DNA of 64,000 nucleotides from Channallabes apus (taxonomy: Eukaryota > Chordata > Actinopteri > Siluriformes > Clariidae), in assembly GCA_030522415.1 (NCBI GenBank), contig CM060105.1:11450206-11514205 (forward strand), written 5' to 3'. The notes under the pieces are model-generated. The model saw only the letters and a program-made list of their open reading frames with translations, searched no databases and was not told the origin of the DNA. This document shows positions 43,080-53,566 of this stretch, piece after piece (position 1 is the stretch's first letter; every line of letters begins with the position of its first letter). The translations under genes were made by a program, and so were the position numbers.

Positions 43080-43944
43080 ATGATTATAATAAATATATAA
43101 ATAACACAGTAAACAAAAAATACTTCCTTTTGCAAAGTGAAAGTGAGTGCCGATGGAGCAGGAGCAGCGATTTAGTTCTGAACATGCTTCCGTGAAATTA
43201 TCGCTAAAACAATATTAAATTTGAATAAATCAGATAGCATAGTTTATTATCTATCTATAATAAACTATGCTATGTCATAACTGAAGCAAACACCACGATT
43301 ATGCCTCGTTTAGTTCAGTGTTGCTAGACCGCGGACCACGCGCCTAATCGGCGGGAACGTGGTTCACTTTTTCGTTCACCTCTGAGAAAAAAAAGCTGTA
43401 TTTTGTTTGCTTACATTTTGAATTTTTATAACAGTACAAGAAGTACGTGCGCGCACAGCAAGTGCAGCGATGAGTCCACGTCCGCGCTGAATTCGACAGA
43501 CTGAAGACAAATTACCATTGTCTGACAGACCCCTATACGTAAATGCCTAAGTAAATGAATATAGTCTAATTTACCTCGTGTTTTCTACTATAACATTATC
43601 ATAAATCAATTTATGCTAAGCATTACATTTTTAAGTTCTTGTCCTGTTGGCAGGAATCCACTATAGTAAAAGCCTATAGTAAATCTATACTAGAGCTGTA
43701 CATTTACGATAAAAAAAAAAAAAAAATAAATAAATATAAATATCTGCTTTAACTTATGTTTTTTTTTTATTCATGAGACAACCTTTCAGTTTTTCAGAAT
43801 TAGAACATCCAGGTTATTTATTTATTTTTATTATTATTAAACTAATTATCACAACATAACTAACCTGATAACATTGATCATGTAACAGAAAGTGTAGATG
43901 CAGATTCCAAATGTATAAATATGCATGCTATATATATATATATA
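43080..43944. other. AT-rich interior of piggyBac-type element
   Basis: No gene. Parts (43170-43215 and 43845-43925) are relatives of 35430-35640 in TA-flanked element copy 1, which points to shared or exchanged repeat content. Confidence 0.5.
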
Positions 43945-45346
43945 CAGTGGTGTGAAAAACTATTTGCCCCCTTCCTGATTTCTTATTCTTTTGCATGTTT
44001 GACACACTTAAATGTTTCTGCTCATCAAAAATCATTAACTATTAGTCAAAGATAACATAATTGAACACAAAATGCAGTTTTTAAATGAAGGTTTATGTTA
44101 TTAAGGGAGAAAAAAAACTCCAAATCTACATGGCCCTGTGTGAACAAGTGATTGCCCCCCTTGTTAAAAAATAACTTAACTGTGGTTTATCACACCTGAG
44201 TTCAATTTCTGTAGTCACCCCCAGGCCTGATTACTGCCACACCTGTTTCAATCAAGAAATCACTTAAATAGGAGCTACCTGACAGAGAAGTAGACCAAAA
44301 GCACCTCAAAAGCTAGACATCATGCCAAGATCCAAAGAAATTCAGGAACAAATGAGAACAAAAGTAATTGAGATCTATCAGTCTGGTAAAGGTTATAAAG
44401 CCATTTCTAAAGCTTTGGGACTCCAGCGAACCACAGTGAGAGCCATTATCCACAAATGGCAAAAACATGGAACAGTGGTGAACCTTCCCAGGAGTGCCCG
44501 GCCGACCAAAATTACCCCAAGGGCGCAGAGACGACTCATCCGAGAGGCTACAAAAGACCCCAGGACAACATCTAAAGAACTGCAGGCCTCACTTGCCTCA
44601 ATTAAGGTCAGTGTTCACAACTCAACCATAAGAAAGAGACTGGGCAAAAACGGCCTGCATGGCAGATTTCCAAGGCGCAAACCACTTTTAAGCAAAAAGA
44701 ACATTAAGGCTCGTCTCAATTTTGCTAAAAAACATCTCAATGATTGCCAAGACTTTTGGGAAAATACCTTGTGGACCGACGAGACAAAAGTTTAACTTTT
44801 TGGAAGGTGCGTGTCCCGTTACATCTGGCGTAAAAGTAACACAGCATTTCAGAAAAAGAACATCATACCAACAGTAAAATATGGTGGTAGTGTGATGGTC
44901 TGGGGTTGTTTTGCTGCTTCAGGACCTGGAAGGCTTGCTGTGATAGATGGAACCATGAATTCTACTGTCTACCAAAAAATCCTGAAGGAGAATATCCGGC
45001 CATCTGTTCGTCAACTCAAGCTGAAGCGATCTCGGGTGCTGCAGCAGGACAATGACCTAAAACACACCAGCAAATCCACCTCTGAATGGCTGAAGAAAAA
45101 CAAAATGAAGACTTTGGAGTGGCCTAGTCAAAGTCCTGACCTGAATCCTATTGAGATGTTGTGGCATGACCTTAAAAAGGCGGTTCATGCTAGAAAACCC
45201 TCAAATAAAGCTGAATTACAACAATTCTGCAAAGATGAGTGGGCCAAAATTCCTCCAGAGCGCTGTGAAAGACTTGTTGCAAGTTATCGCAAACGCTTGA
45301 TTGCAGTTATTGCTGCTAAGGGTGGCCCAACCAGTTATTAGGTTCA
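43945..45346 (+). mobile_element. Tc1/mariner transposon copy 5, 3' end missing
   Basis: The left end is normal (TA at 43943-43944, CAGTGGTGTGAAAAAC), inside a TATATA run. The right end stops at about GGTTCA just after the transposase stop; the 3' terminal region and inverted repeat are absent. Confidence 0.93.
44322..45341 (+). pseudogene. Tc1 transposase copy 5, nonsense mutation
   Basis: The frame opens with MPRSKEIQEQ and runs to a TAA just after WTDETKV (44793-44795), two residues past the first catalytic Asp. Reading then continues in the same frame, and a second open stretch begins at 44811 and goes to the normal end at 45341. One glycine codon of the GGG in YGGGSVMV is missing, and there are some substitutions (DNDLKH for DNDPKH). 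The stop alone makes it non-functional; the 3' terminal repeat is also lost. Confidence 0.93.
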
Positions 45347-45898
45347 AGAACTTATTCATCCATCAGCGAAACCATCACCCATCAGCTAAACCGGTTTGAT
45401 AACTTCACACCTACAATGGTTACTCAATCGGGATAACCATTCCGCCGCGCACACCGCCGTTTAAAGGCAACAGCGGCCAAAATAAATCAGTTGCATTTCA
45501 AAGTCATTCGTAAAATGGCAGCCAGGTGGCGCAAAGTGACATTTTCATTCCTCGCAGTAAATACAACAGTGATGGTAATTTCCACAACAAACATGAAAAG
45601 TCTGAACCAGAGCTATTGATGTGTACTGTACAATAATGAGTAAAAAACTAATTATAGTAGATTTATTAACTGAAATAAATGACCATATTTTTCAAGAGAA
45701 TTTTCAAGCCCCACTCATCAAACAAAATTATAACGAAATCGGCCAAATTTACTATTTATTTAAATATAAATTTATAAACCAATGAGATCAAATAACACCA
45801 AGTTATTATTATAACAGGCTTACTTCGTCACTTAGCTAGAGCTTGCTTTCAAAGAAGTCGAGTGGCTTATTAACGTCTCTGGGTTGCATTGTCTCTAA

Positions 45899-45970
45899 GT
45901 GCCTGCTTGGTGTAGCGGTTAGAGCACTCGGCCAGAGATCTACAAAGCGCCGGTTCGAATCCTGAGTGAT
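45899..45970 (+). repeat. tRNA-like module
   Basis: CTTGGTGTAGCGGTTAGAGCAC (A box) and GGTTCGAATCC (B box). It is the mirror of the module at 50260-50331. Confidence 0.78.
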
Positions 45971-46456
45971 GATGTTTTAAAATTGTTTTATTTTAAAACT
46001 AAATAAAATGTTTTAAGTCGCCTTCAGGTAGAGTCTTATAAAGGCTATGTAGACTTAGTTTTATAGTTTTATTATATATTTTTTGCACATTAATCTGAGT
46101 CCTCATCTGTTAGATCTGTTTAGTTTTTTTTTTTCCAGCCAGCACGAATGCGCGGCTCCATCCCTTTCCCGCCTATTCAGGGCGCCTACGGTGTGAGCGA
46201 TTAACCATAGTCAAATCGATTGGTGTGCGCCCAACTCAGGTTACTCGTGAGTCGGCCCATTCATGCCGGCTGGTGATAATTAACGTTAATATGATCTCGG
46301 GCTTGCTCACGATGCTCAACATCTATAAAAATAGCAAAGTATTGTGTATAGAGTGATAAAAAAAACTATCTAACGCATGTTATGATAAGGAAAATCTGTA
46401 AAGAACAGTATGGAGGAATGGGTGCTATTTATAGTGTGGGGTGCATTGTCTCTTAG

Positions 46457-46530
46457 TGTCTGAGTGGTGCAGTGGTTAAGTCTGCGCTGTTTCATGCGGG
46501 GGGACCCGGGTTCAATCCCTGTGTGATACT
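46457..46530 (+). repeat. tRNA-like module, second type
   Basis: GAGTGGTGCAGTGGTTAAG (A box) and GGGTTCAATCCC (B box), with a TTTCATGCGG middle. It is the mirror of 49710-49782 and a relative of 52508-52580. Confidence 0.78.
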
Positions 46531-46677
46531 GTTTTAAATTTTTTTTAAATTAATTATAGCAAAATAAAAATAAAACAAAATAAAATGTTTTATTTTGATT
46601 TTGCTTCAGCATACTATAGGAAAAACTGCAAACTCGCACGCAACCAGTTTGTATTCTTTAAATTTAGGGGAGTGACG

Positions 46678-46680
<3 letters not shown>

Positions 46681-46720
<40 letters not shown>
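46681..46720. repeat. (GT)n microsatellite
   Basis: Pure GT run in the left arm; the mirror position in the right arm (49353-49371) has a short CA run. Confidence 0.95.
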
Positions 46721-46721
<1 letters not shown>

Positions 46722-46820
46722 ATTATACTGATGAAAAGTGGTGGATTATTCAGTGAAGCGAGGCTCAGCTGAAAGATGTTAGGCACATCAGTCACTTAAC
46801 CCCAAATAAAAGGTATTTCT

Positions 46821-48000
46821 TTTCTATTATGAAACCATAATATTGCATCTCTTTCCTAATGATATGGAGGAGTGCGCGGGCGCCGCCGACAAAGAGCGTG
46901 TTGTTGCAGGAGAGAGAGAGAGGTTGATTTTACGACAGCTGTTTACGGGAGTGTAGTCCAGTGCGGGAGATGCATTGTGGGTAATGTGGTCCGGTGTGTG
47001 TGAAGTTGGATGCGAGATGAGTATCTGGGATATAGAGTCTGAGTTTTGTATTCTTTTCACTCGTTTTCAGTTTGATTTAATAGCAGGATCTACCCGAAAG
47101 TTTGTACTATAACCTGACAATATGCAGCAAATTAAAGAACGGACATCGACAAGTTTGTCCATCTCATCATTACATGAATTAACGGGCTGTTACACTGCCA
47201 CGAGCAACATTAAAAACAAAGCGGAGAAGCTAACTGTGTTTGTTACTGCGCATGCGCATGTTTCGCTCCCTCTATATATCCCTCCATGGAGCGAAGTTGC
47301 TTGAGCAAATTAATAATTTCAATGAATGAAATGGAGGAAGAAGAAAAGGTGGAGCTGAAAAGTACACGAAAATAAGAAAAAGCTTTAGAGGTAAATGCAG
47401 TGAAATGCTTCAAATGAACATATTCTGCCTTTTAAAAAGAGGAAGAAGAATACACTGGCTCATTAAAGTGAAGATTATTTTTTTAAAACCACATACTAGT
47501 ATAGAAATATAACAAACAAAAATGTAAATAAAAAGTATCACTGAACATATATTGGGTCATATTTGTAAAAAAAAAAAAAAAGAAAGGAAAGAACAATAAG
47601 TTAATTATTCAAAGTTATTCAGATCAGTGTAAAGTTAGTGTGATTTTAAAAGTGCTTTAACACCTGGCACAGTTTCATCCTAGTGGAACAATCTGACTAC
47701 ATGTGCAGTGCCATGGAAAAGTAGTTGCCCCTTCCTGATTTTTTTCTTTGCATATTTGTCACACTTGTATGGGTGGAATTTGACCTAAACACTTTATGAG
47801 GAAAAGACAAATTTGCCTTTTTGTTTGTGAGATACCATGAACATTTGGCAGGGGGTATCATCGTGATGCAGTGTAAGATCTACCACTCATCAGTGTAAAC
47901 TGTAAGTGCAGCAGGTCAGTGATGATGAACCAGTGCCTGCTGATGATGACCAACACGTCTCCCCTGATCTACCAGAGCCAAGTGAAAAGAATCACAACCA
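46821..48000. other. Left inner part of foldback element, no gene
   Basis: It contains sequence shared with 38280-38345 in inverted orientation (TGCATTGTGGGTAATG), a poly-A tract and a fragment resembling another Tc1-type terminus (CAGTGCCATGGAAAAGTAGTTGCCCC at 47706-47731). No convincing coding region. Confidence 0.45.
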
Positions 48001-48130
48001 AACTGAAAAGGTAAGCTGGAATAAAATTAGTAGCAGCATTACCTCATGCTAGTAATTATTATGGTAGACAATATTAATTAAAAAGTAATGCTGCTACTGA
48101 TTTTATTTCAGCTTACCTGTTCAGTTTTAT
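48001..48130. repeat. Hairpin at the centre of foldback element copy 2
   Basis: CTGAAAAGGTAAGCTGGAAT pairs with the inverted ATTTCAGCTTACCTGTTCAG, and AGTAGCAGCATTAC pairs with GTAATGCTGCTACT. The midpoint is close to the midpoint of the element. A related hairpin is at 37760-37850 in copy 1. Confidence 0.88.
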
Positions 48131-49400
48131 TGCCATTCTTTTTAAAATATTGTCTTTATAGATTTATATGTAGTTTGTCTTGATGTTCTTTCCTTTGTTT
48201 CTTTGTTTCACTAATATGACCCAATATATGTTCAGTGACACTTCAAATAATATGTTTAAATAGCATTGCTTTCCGTATTGTGTTATTTTTTTTATACTAG
48301 TAACTGGTGTTAAAATATATCGCTACATTAATGAGCCAGTGTATTATGATGTGGGCTGCTGTGGGCCAGAAAGTCCAGGGCCACTTTTTGGTCCCAGTCC
48401 GCCCCTGACTGAAAGTCTGAGGCATAAGAGCCTCAGATTGGGGAAGTGGGGAGAGGTCCTGAATGTATAGGGGGAGGGTGAAAATTTGCATTTGAATGTT
48501 GTCTGGCATTGTAAAGCACACACAGGATGCAGCAGTGGTTCTCAAACATTTTCTGTTATTCCCCACTTAAGGGAGTGGGAGAATTTTCAAGCCCCACTTG
48601 TCAAAAAATTAGAACGAAATCGGCCAAGTTTACTATTTATTGAAATATAAATTTCTAAACCAATAAGATCAAATAAGACCAAGTTGAAAACATATAGAAT
48701 ACACATGCAATTATTAGAACAGGCTTATTTAGTACAACAAAACTTCTCCGCGCTCTGGAAAACTTTATTAGACTACGTAGGAAAATAAAAAGGAGGATAA
48801 CGATACCGGCTTTATATTAAATTAACAAATATTGTATTTGTAAATCATCAGCACTCGTGTTTTTGCGTTATTATAAATAATGAAATGCAGTAGGCTGTTA
48901 TGGTCATGATAATTTTCTTTAATAATGATTCGTTCTATTTTTTTTATTCTGATAGTTTACTCAATTTGCTTTTTGGTTATTTATATATTTAAATTGGGAT
49001 GCCTTCTACTGTTACAAATTTAACTCTTGTCAAAATAATAAAAATGTTTCTTACAAGCCCTTATGTTGTTGTTTGTGCTGTTCTTTAATAATACAAATAA
49101 TCAGATACAAACATTCTTTCTAAACGAAAACTAACCAATGTTTTTTTTATTTTGCTCAGCATACTATAGAAAAAAAAAAAACATTGTGCCTGGTATAGGT
49201 TTAATATTCAGTGCGCACCATTTGTTATTTTACAACTATATAAGAACACTCAGAAATACCTTTCATTTGGGGTTAAGTGATTGATGTGCCTAACATCTTT
49301 CAGCTGAGCCTCGTTTCACTGAATAATCCACCACTTTTCATCAGTATAATGACACACACACACACACACAGAGTCGTCACTCCCCTAAATTTAAAGAATA

Positions 49401-49588
49401 CATTTACATTTGGGAGACACTCTTATCCAGAGCGACTTACATTTTTATCTCATTACACATCTGAGCAGTTGAGGGTTAAGGGCCTTGCTCAAGGGCCCAA
49501 CACTGGCAACTTGGCGGTTGTGGGGTTTGAACCTGGGATCTTCCGAACCGTAGTCCAATGCCTTAACCACTGAGCTACCCCTGGCCCA
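49401..49588 (-). mobile_element. tRNA-derived SINE with L2-like 3' end
   Basis: On the minus strand it starts GGGCCAGGGGTAGCTCAGTG, with a B box AGGTTCAAACCCC, and ends TAAGTCGCTCTGGATAAGAG with TCCCAAATGTAAATG, the common L2-type tail of fish SINEs. The other arm of the foldback gives the empty site (TTAAAGAATACAAACTGG). Confidence 0.9.
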
Positions 49589-49709
49589 CAAACTGGTTGC
49601 GTGCGAGTTTGCTGTTTTTCCTATAGTATGCTGAAGCAAAATCAAAATAAAACATTATTTTGTTTTATTTTTATTTTGCTATAATTAAAATAAAAAAGTT
49701 TAAAACAGT

Positions 49710-49782
49710 ATCACGCAGGGATCGAACCCAGGTCCCCCCGCATGAAACAGCACGGACTTACCCACTGCGCCACTCAGACATT
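49710..49782 (-). repeat. tRNA-like module, second type
   Basis: On the minus strand, GAGTGGCGCAGTGGGTAAG and GGGTTCGATCCC. Mirror of 46457-46530. Confidence 0.78.
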
Positions 49783-50259
49783 TAGAGACAACGCACCCCA
49801 GATTATAAATAGCACCCATTCCTCCATACTGTTCTTTACAGATTTTCTGTATCATAACATGCGTTAGATAGTTTTTTTTATCACTCTATACATAATACTT
49901 TGCTATTTTATAGATGTTGAGCATCGTGAGCAAGCCCGAGATCATATTAACGTTAATTATCACCAGCCGGCATGAATGGGCAGACTCACGAGTAACGTGA
50001 GTTGGGCGCACACCAATCGATTTGCCTATGGTTAATCGCTCACTCCGTAGGCTCCCTGAATAGGCGGGAAAGGGATGGAGCCGCATATTCGTGCCGGCTG
50101 GAAAAAAAATTAAACAGATCTAACAGATGAGGACTCAGATTAATTTGCAAAAAATATATAATAAAACTATATAAGTCTACGTAGCCTTTATAAGACTCTA
50201 CCTTAAGCGCACTTAAAACATTTTATTTAGTTTTAAAATAAAACAATTTTAAAACATCA

Positions 50260-50331
50260 TCACTCGGGATTCGAACCGGCGCTTTGTAGATCTCTGGCCG
50301 AGCGCTCTAACCGCTACACCAAGCAGACACT
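50260..50331 (-). repeat. tRNA-like module
   Basis: On the minus strand, CTTGGTGTAGCGGTTAGAGC and GGTTCGAATCC. Mirror of 45899-45970. Confidence 0.78.
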
Positions 50332-51368
50332 TAGAGACAATGCACCCCAGAGACGTTAATAAGCCACTCGACTTCTTTGAAAGCAAGCTCTAGATAAGTG
50401 ACGAAGTAAGCCTGTTATAATAATAACTTGGTGTTATTTGATCTTATTGGTTTAGAAATTTATATTTAAATAAAACCCTACACACTTCTTTTCTAATTAC
50501 ACGTGATAAAATCTAAAGGCTCACTGTGTTAATATTTATTGTGCTTAAATTTGATCTTAATAAGATTTGATTTAATTTGAATTCTACATTTGTACTGTAA
50601 TTTTAGTACTGTGATTATGAATTCGGTCAACTCCAGTGTTTCACTTGATGTTATCGGCTACTACATATATTTTTTAATGGAACGCGTCTCATTAATGCGG
50701 CAGAGAATGAACTAAGGCATGAGGCGTCAGATAAGTTATAAACGTTTCAATAAGTTATATATTTTATAATGCTATTAGTTTTTGTTACAATAAATATTCT
50801 ATATTTAATATCAGTAGCGTAATATTTCCACAGCAGCAGCGACAGGTATCCGAGGTGCTTATGTTACCATACCGGAAAAGTGAAGTTGTTCAGTTTGTGG
50901 TACAGTAGATCTGATTTATTCAAACACAATAATAAAGCTTTATATCCTCAGGAGGGTCATTACATTGTTTTAATAATTTCACGGAAGCGAGTTCAGAACT
51001 AATCTAAAGCACTGTCACACTAAAAAGCATCCGAAAACTTCAGAAGCTTCAAATAGAATGAACAAACTAATTAATATTCTTAAAACGTTATAAAATTAAG
51101 TAGAGACTTAGTGACTCCCCTTAGAGACTCTGTAGTAGGTTTTCTCAGTTGAATATGAAAAAAAAAATACCGCTGATTATCAACGCGGGAATGAATGGCG
51201 CATTGCCCAAGTGCAAGTTGATCTTGGAGCTAAACTATTTGCTTTGCGTGAAAGCGCCATCTACCGAAAATTGTGTGTCAGCAACAGCTTCCCATTCAAA
51301 ACAATAGGCGGGCAAAACGACCGTGAACCCCCTTATAAGTAGTTTACACTGGCCCAGCGCTTCTAGTG

Positions 51369-52444
51369 TTAAATCCTGCAGCTCACACAGTTACAGTGTT
51401 GTAGTAAATTTCACAGTCATTTCAGACACACTGCAGTCGCATCAAGTCAGGTTTTGTGCTGCAGCTTCTCACATACGTACATCTGACCCAAAGACTGTGA
51501 CAAATCATCAGTGTGCAGTGAAAAGAAACAATTTTCCTCCTCAGGACATTGATGATGAACCTAAAACCTCTGTTTCAGTCTCACTATTAGAGAATGTGTC
51601 TTACTGAGGAGCAGGTCATGTGACTCTCAGAGAGATGATCTTACCACAGTGTCTCCAGTTTACAGTCAGGATTCTCCAGTACAGCAGAGACACACTTCAC
51701 TCCTGAGTCTCCTAGATTATTATTATAGGACAGATCCAGGAGCCTCAGGTGTGAGGGATTTGATCTCAGAGATGAAGTCAGAGCAGCACAGCCTTCATCT
51801 GAGACAACACACTCACTCAACCTGCAGAGACACAATGACACACACTTCATCAACACATTTACATCCTGGTTTATTATTTTATTTTTAGGAAGGCGAGTCT
51901 ACAAAATGCTTCTCTAACAGACTTATAGTGCACTATACAGAGACAATAAACTTGTTTCTCCATAACCTTTGTTTAATAACACTAGACATTTATATAACAC
52001 TATAGATTTATATTACTGCAGAATCAAGGAAGTAAAAGTCTGAATCAGGGTGAAAATCAACACAATCATTAATTTAAACCAAGTTATACTAATTTCAGAC
52101 CTAAAGCGTTACTTTTGAGGAGAATCAAAACTCCTGACTTTAATAAACAATATTACTGACTGATAATTTATTACTAAATAAATTTTTACAGTAAATAAAA
52201 TGTACAGTACTGTATAAAAGTCTTATACACATGTACATAAGTGCTGTAGAGCGAGGATGACTTTTGTACAGTAAGAAGTACCACAAAGGAGTACAAGGTC
52301 AGCTGAAGGTTAAATGTGTTTTTTAACTTTGTGATTTAAATATCTGACTTCAAGACATTTAATTAATTATTTTATAATGTATAATCTTTTACTTATTATT
52401 AGAAGTTTAATATCTCTGTTTTATTTACATATAAGCTGGCCAAA
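51369..52444 (-). repeat. NLR duplication block, copy 2, second part
   Basis: It continues the block interrupted by the piggyBac-type element and matches about 25640-26739 with small indels. It ends at AGCTGGCCAAA, the point where copy 1 has Tc1 copy 3. Confidence 0.88.
51645..51821 (-). CDS. NLR leucine-rich-repeat exon (177 nt)
   Basis: The acceptor TCTCTGCAG/G precedes 51821, and the donor GTAAGA follows 51645. It encodes LSECVVSDEGCAALTSSLRSNPSHLRLLDLSYNNNLGDSGVKCVSAVLENPDCKLETLW. It is 3 nt longer than its paralogue at 25952-26125 because of one extra Asn codon in an ATT/TTA-like run within the repeat (YNNNLGD). The frame and splice phase are kept, so it may still be functional. On the minus strand it lies upstream of the other two exons, so all three could belong to one NLR gene with transposon-swollen introns, or to separate copies. 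Confidence 0.85.
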
Positions 52445-52507
52445 GCATTTAAAACATTTTATTTAGTTTTCTTTTAATTTTGATATAATTAAAATTTTAA
52501 AACAGCA

Positions 52508-52580
52508 TCACCCAGGGATCGAACCCGGACCTACCGCATGAAAGGGCATGGACTAACCCGCTGCACCACTCGGAAGCTCA
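52508..52580 (-). repeat. tRNA-like module, second type
   Basis: On the minus strand, GAGTGGTGCAGCGGGTTAG and GGGTTCGATCCC flank a TTTCATGCGG middle, as in 46457-46530. Confidence 0.72.
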
Positions 52581-52586
52581 GAGGAG

Positions 52587-52611
52587 GTGTTTGTGTGTGT
52601 TTGTGTGTGTT

Positions 52612-52659
<48 letters not shown>

Positions 52660-52660
52660 C
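52587..52660. repeat. (GT)n microsatellite, interrupted
   Basis: GTGTTT-interrupted and then pure GT dinucleotides, next to the tRNA-like module. Confidence 0.95.
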
Positions 52661-52865
52661 ACGTGCGTGCGCTGCAGCCTGTGAATGAATACACACAGCA
52701 GGGGGGCAGAGAGATGAATGAAATCTAATACCGTATTATGTAGTGTCACTTTTTAGGTGGATTTTCCGCTACCGCAGATCATTTTATCAACTTGTAATAT
52801 ATTCATTTTGTGATTATATTAACATGTGCTTTCTCAACATTTCAAAATTGTTATTTGAAGGGGCA

Positions 52866-53480
52866 ATGTAAGAGCCATATCGTACTTGTTATGAATTTGT
52901 TGTTGTGTTTATTTTTATTTTATTTTATTTGTTGTTATTTCATTTATTCTACCTTGTTCTATTCATTAGTAAAGCATTAAGCATTAAGTTTGTTACATGA
53001 GCCATAGTTATGCATCCATTTTGACAATCGTAAGTTGGTCTGTGATGTCATTCAACTATGACATGTATTTGTATGACTATCGCATGATAGAAAATTCAGT
53101 TTAGATGCGGAAGGCTACGGAAACACAAGCTTTTGACTGTATGCTCCCGTAAGTAGATATATACAACAAGAGTGTTGTTATATACGTAAGCTAAGAATGT
53201 AAGATACAGCAACTAGGTTGTTGTAACCGTTAGCTCCGTAAGTAGGTGTATACAACAAGAGTGTTGTTATATACGTAAGGTAAGAATGTAATTTATAAGA
53301 TACAGCAAATAGGTTGTTGTAAAAGTCAGAGATTTGCAAGATGAACAACTGGTGTCTGTAACCACAGTGGATTTACTCAAGACGACTGAATGAAGTGTTG
53401 ATTCTTTGATGCTGACAAAATAAACTACAAGAGACAAAGAGATCAGACTTCTGTTGTGTGAGTGAAACTTTAAACGAAAG
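52866..53480 (+). repeat. Probable 5' LTR region of BEL/Pao element
   Basis: This stretch lies between a foldback fragment and the BEL/Pao gag, begins near TGTAAGAGCC or TGTTATGAAT, and has an AATAAA at about 53420. Both facts suit a 5' LTR, but the 3' LTR is outside the window and I cannot find a primer site, so the borders are guesses. Confidence 0.4.
53150..53325. repeat. Tandem duplication of about 88 bp in the BEL/Pao LTR region
   Basis: CCGTAAGTAG, ATACAACAAGAGTGTTGTTA and AGATACAGCAA.TAGGTTGTTG occur twice, from 53150 and from 53237. Confidence 0.88.
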
Positions 53481-53566
53481 CTACGCGTCAAAACTAGTGA
53501 AATAATATGACCACATCTACATAAAATCAAAAGCTTGTCCGCTGTCTAAGAGAAGATAAGTAACTG

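Larger units (their letters stand above)
45764..46815 (+). repeat. Left inverted arm of foldback element copy 2
   Basis: It matches the reverse complement of 49255-50478 along its whole length, apart from a SINE insertion in the right arm and microsatellite length. It includes two tRNA-like modules. Confidence 0.88.
49255..50478 (-). repeat. Right inverted arm of foldback element copy 2
   Basis: Inverted partner of 45764-46815. It carries a SINE insertion (49401-49588) that is absent from the left arm. Confidence 0.88.
45414..50732 (-). mobile_element. Large TA-flanked foldback-type element, copy 2, with long inverted arms
   Basis: The left terminus CAATGGTTACTCAATCGG follows TA (45412-45413), and the first 370 bp are the inverted form of the right end of the element at 33635-39123. 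The right side (to about 50732) is the inverted form of that element's left side but lacks the terminal 100 bp. Arms 45764-46815 and 49255-50478 are inverted repeats of each other, and a hairpin at 48001-48130 sits at the centre. tRNA-like modules lie in mirror positions in both arms. No transposase ORF is seen. Confidence 0.78.
41963..51368. mobile_element. piggyBac-type element, 9.4 kb, non-autonomous and itself invaded
   Basis: TTAA stands on both sides (41959-41962 and 51369-51372), and the termini are CACTAGAAGC, as in piggyBac-family elements. The subterminal CGGTCATTTTG (left) has an inverted relative CGGTCGTTTTGCC (right). The paralogous NLR block at about 25633-25645 shows the unoccupied site. 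Inverted segments at about 42310-42548 and 50733-50960 show that the original element was foldback-like. No piggyBac transposase is visible. Inside are a SINE, Tc1 copy 5 and a large TA-flanked element. Confidence 0.82.
52445..52832 (-). mobile_element. Fragment of the TA-flanked foldback family
   Basis: TTTTATTTAGTTTT and AATTAAAATTTTAAAACAGCATCAC, a tRNA-like module, a GT run and TCCGCTACCGCAGATCA with CAACTTGTAATATATTC (inverted form of 35776-35850) are all shared with the large TA elements. Neither terminus is present. Confidence 0.7.

Noticed and set aside
46827..47304. ORFs of 60-77 codons near a CpG-rich stretch inside the foldback element
   Set aside because: No recognisable domain, overlapping on both strands, and the sequence is shared with a non-coding part of copy 1 (38280-38345).
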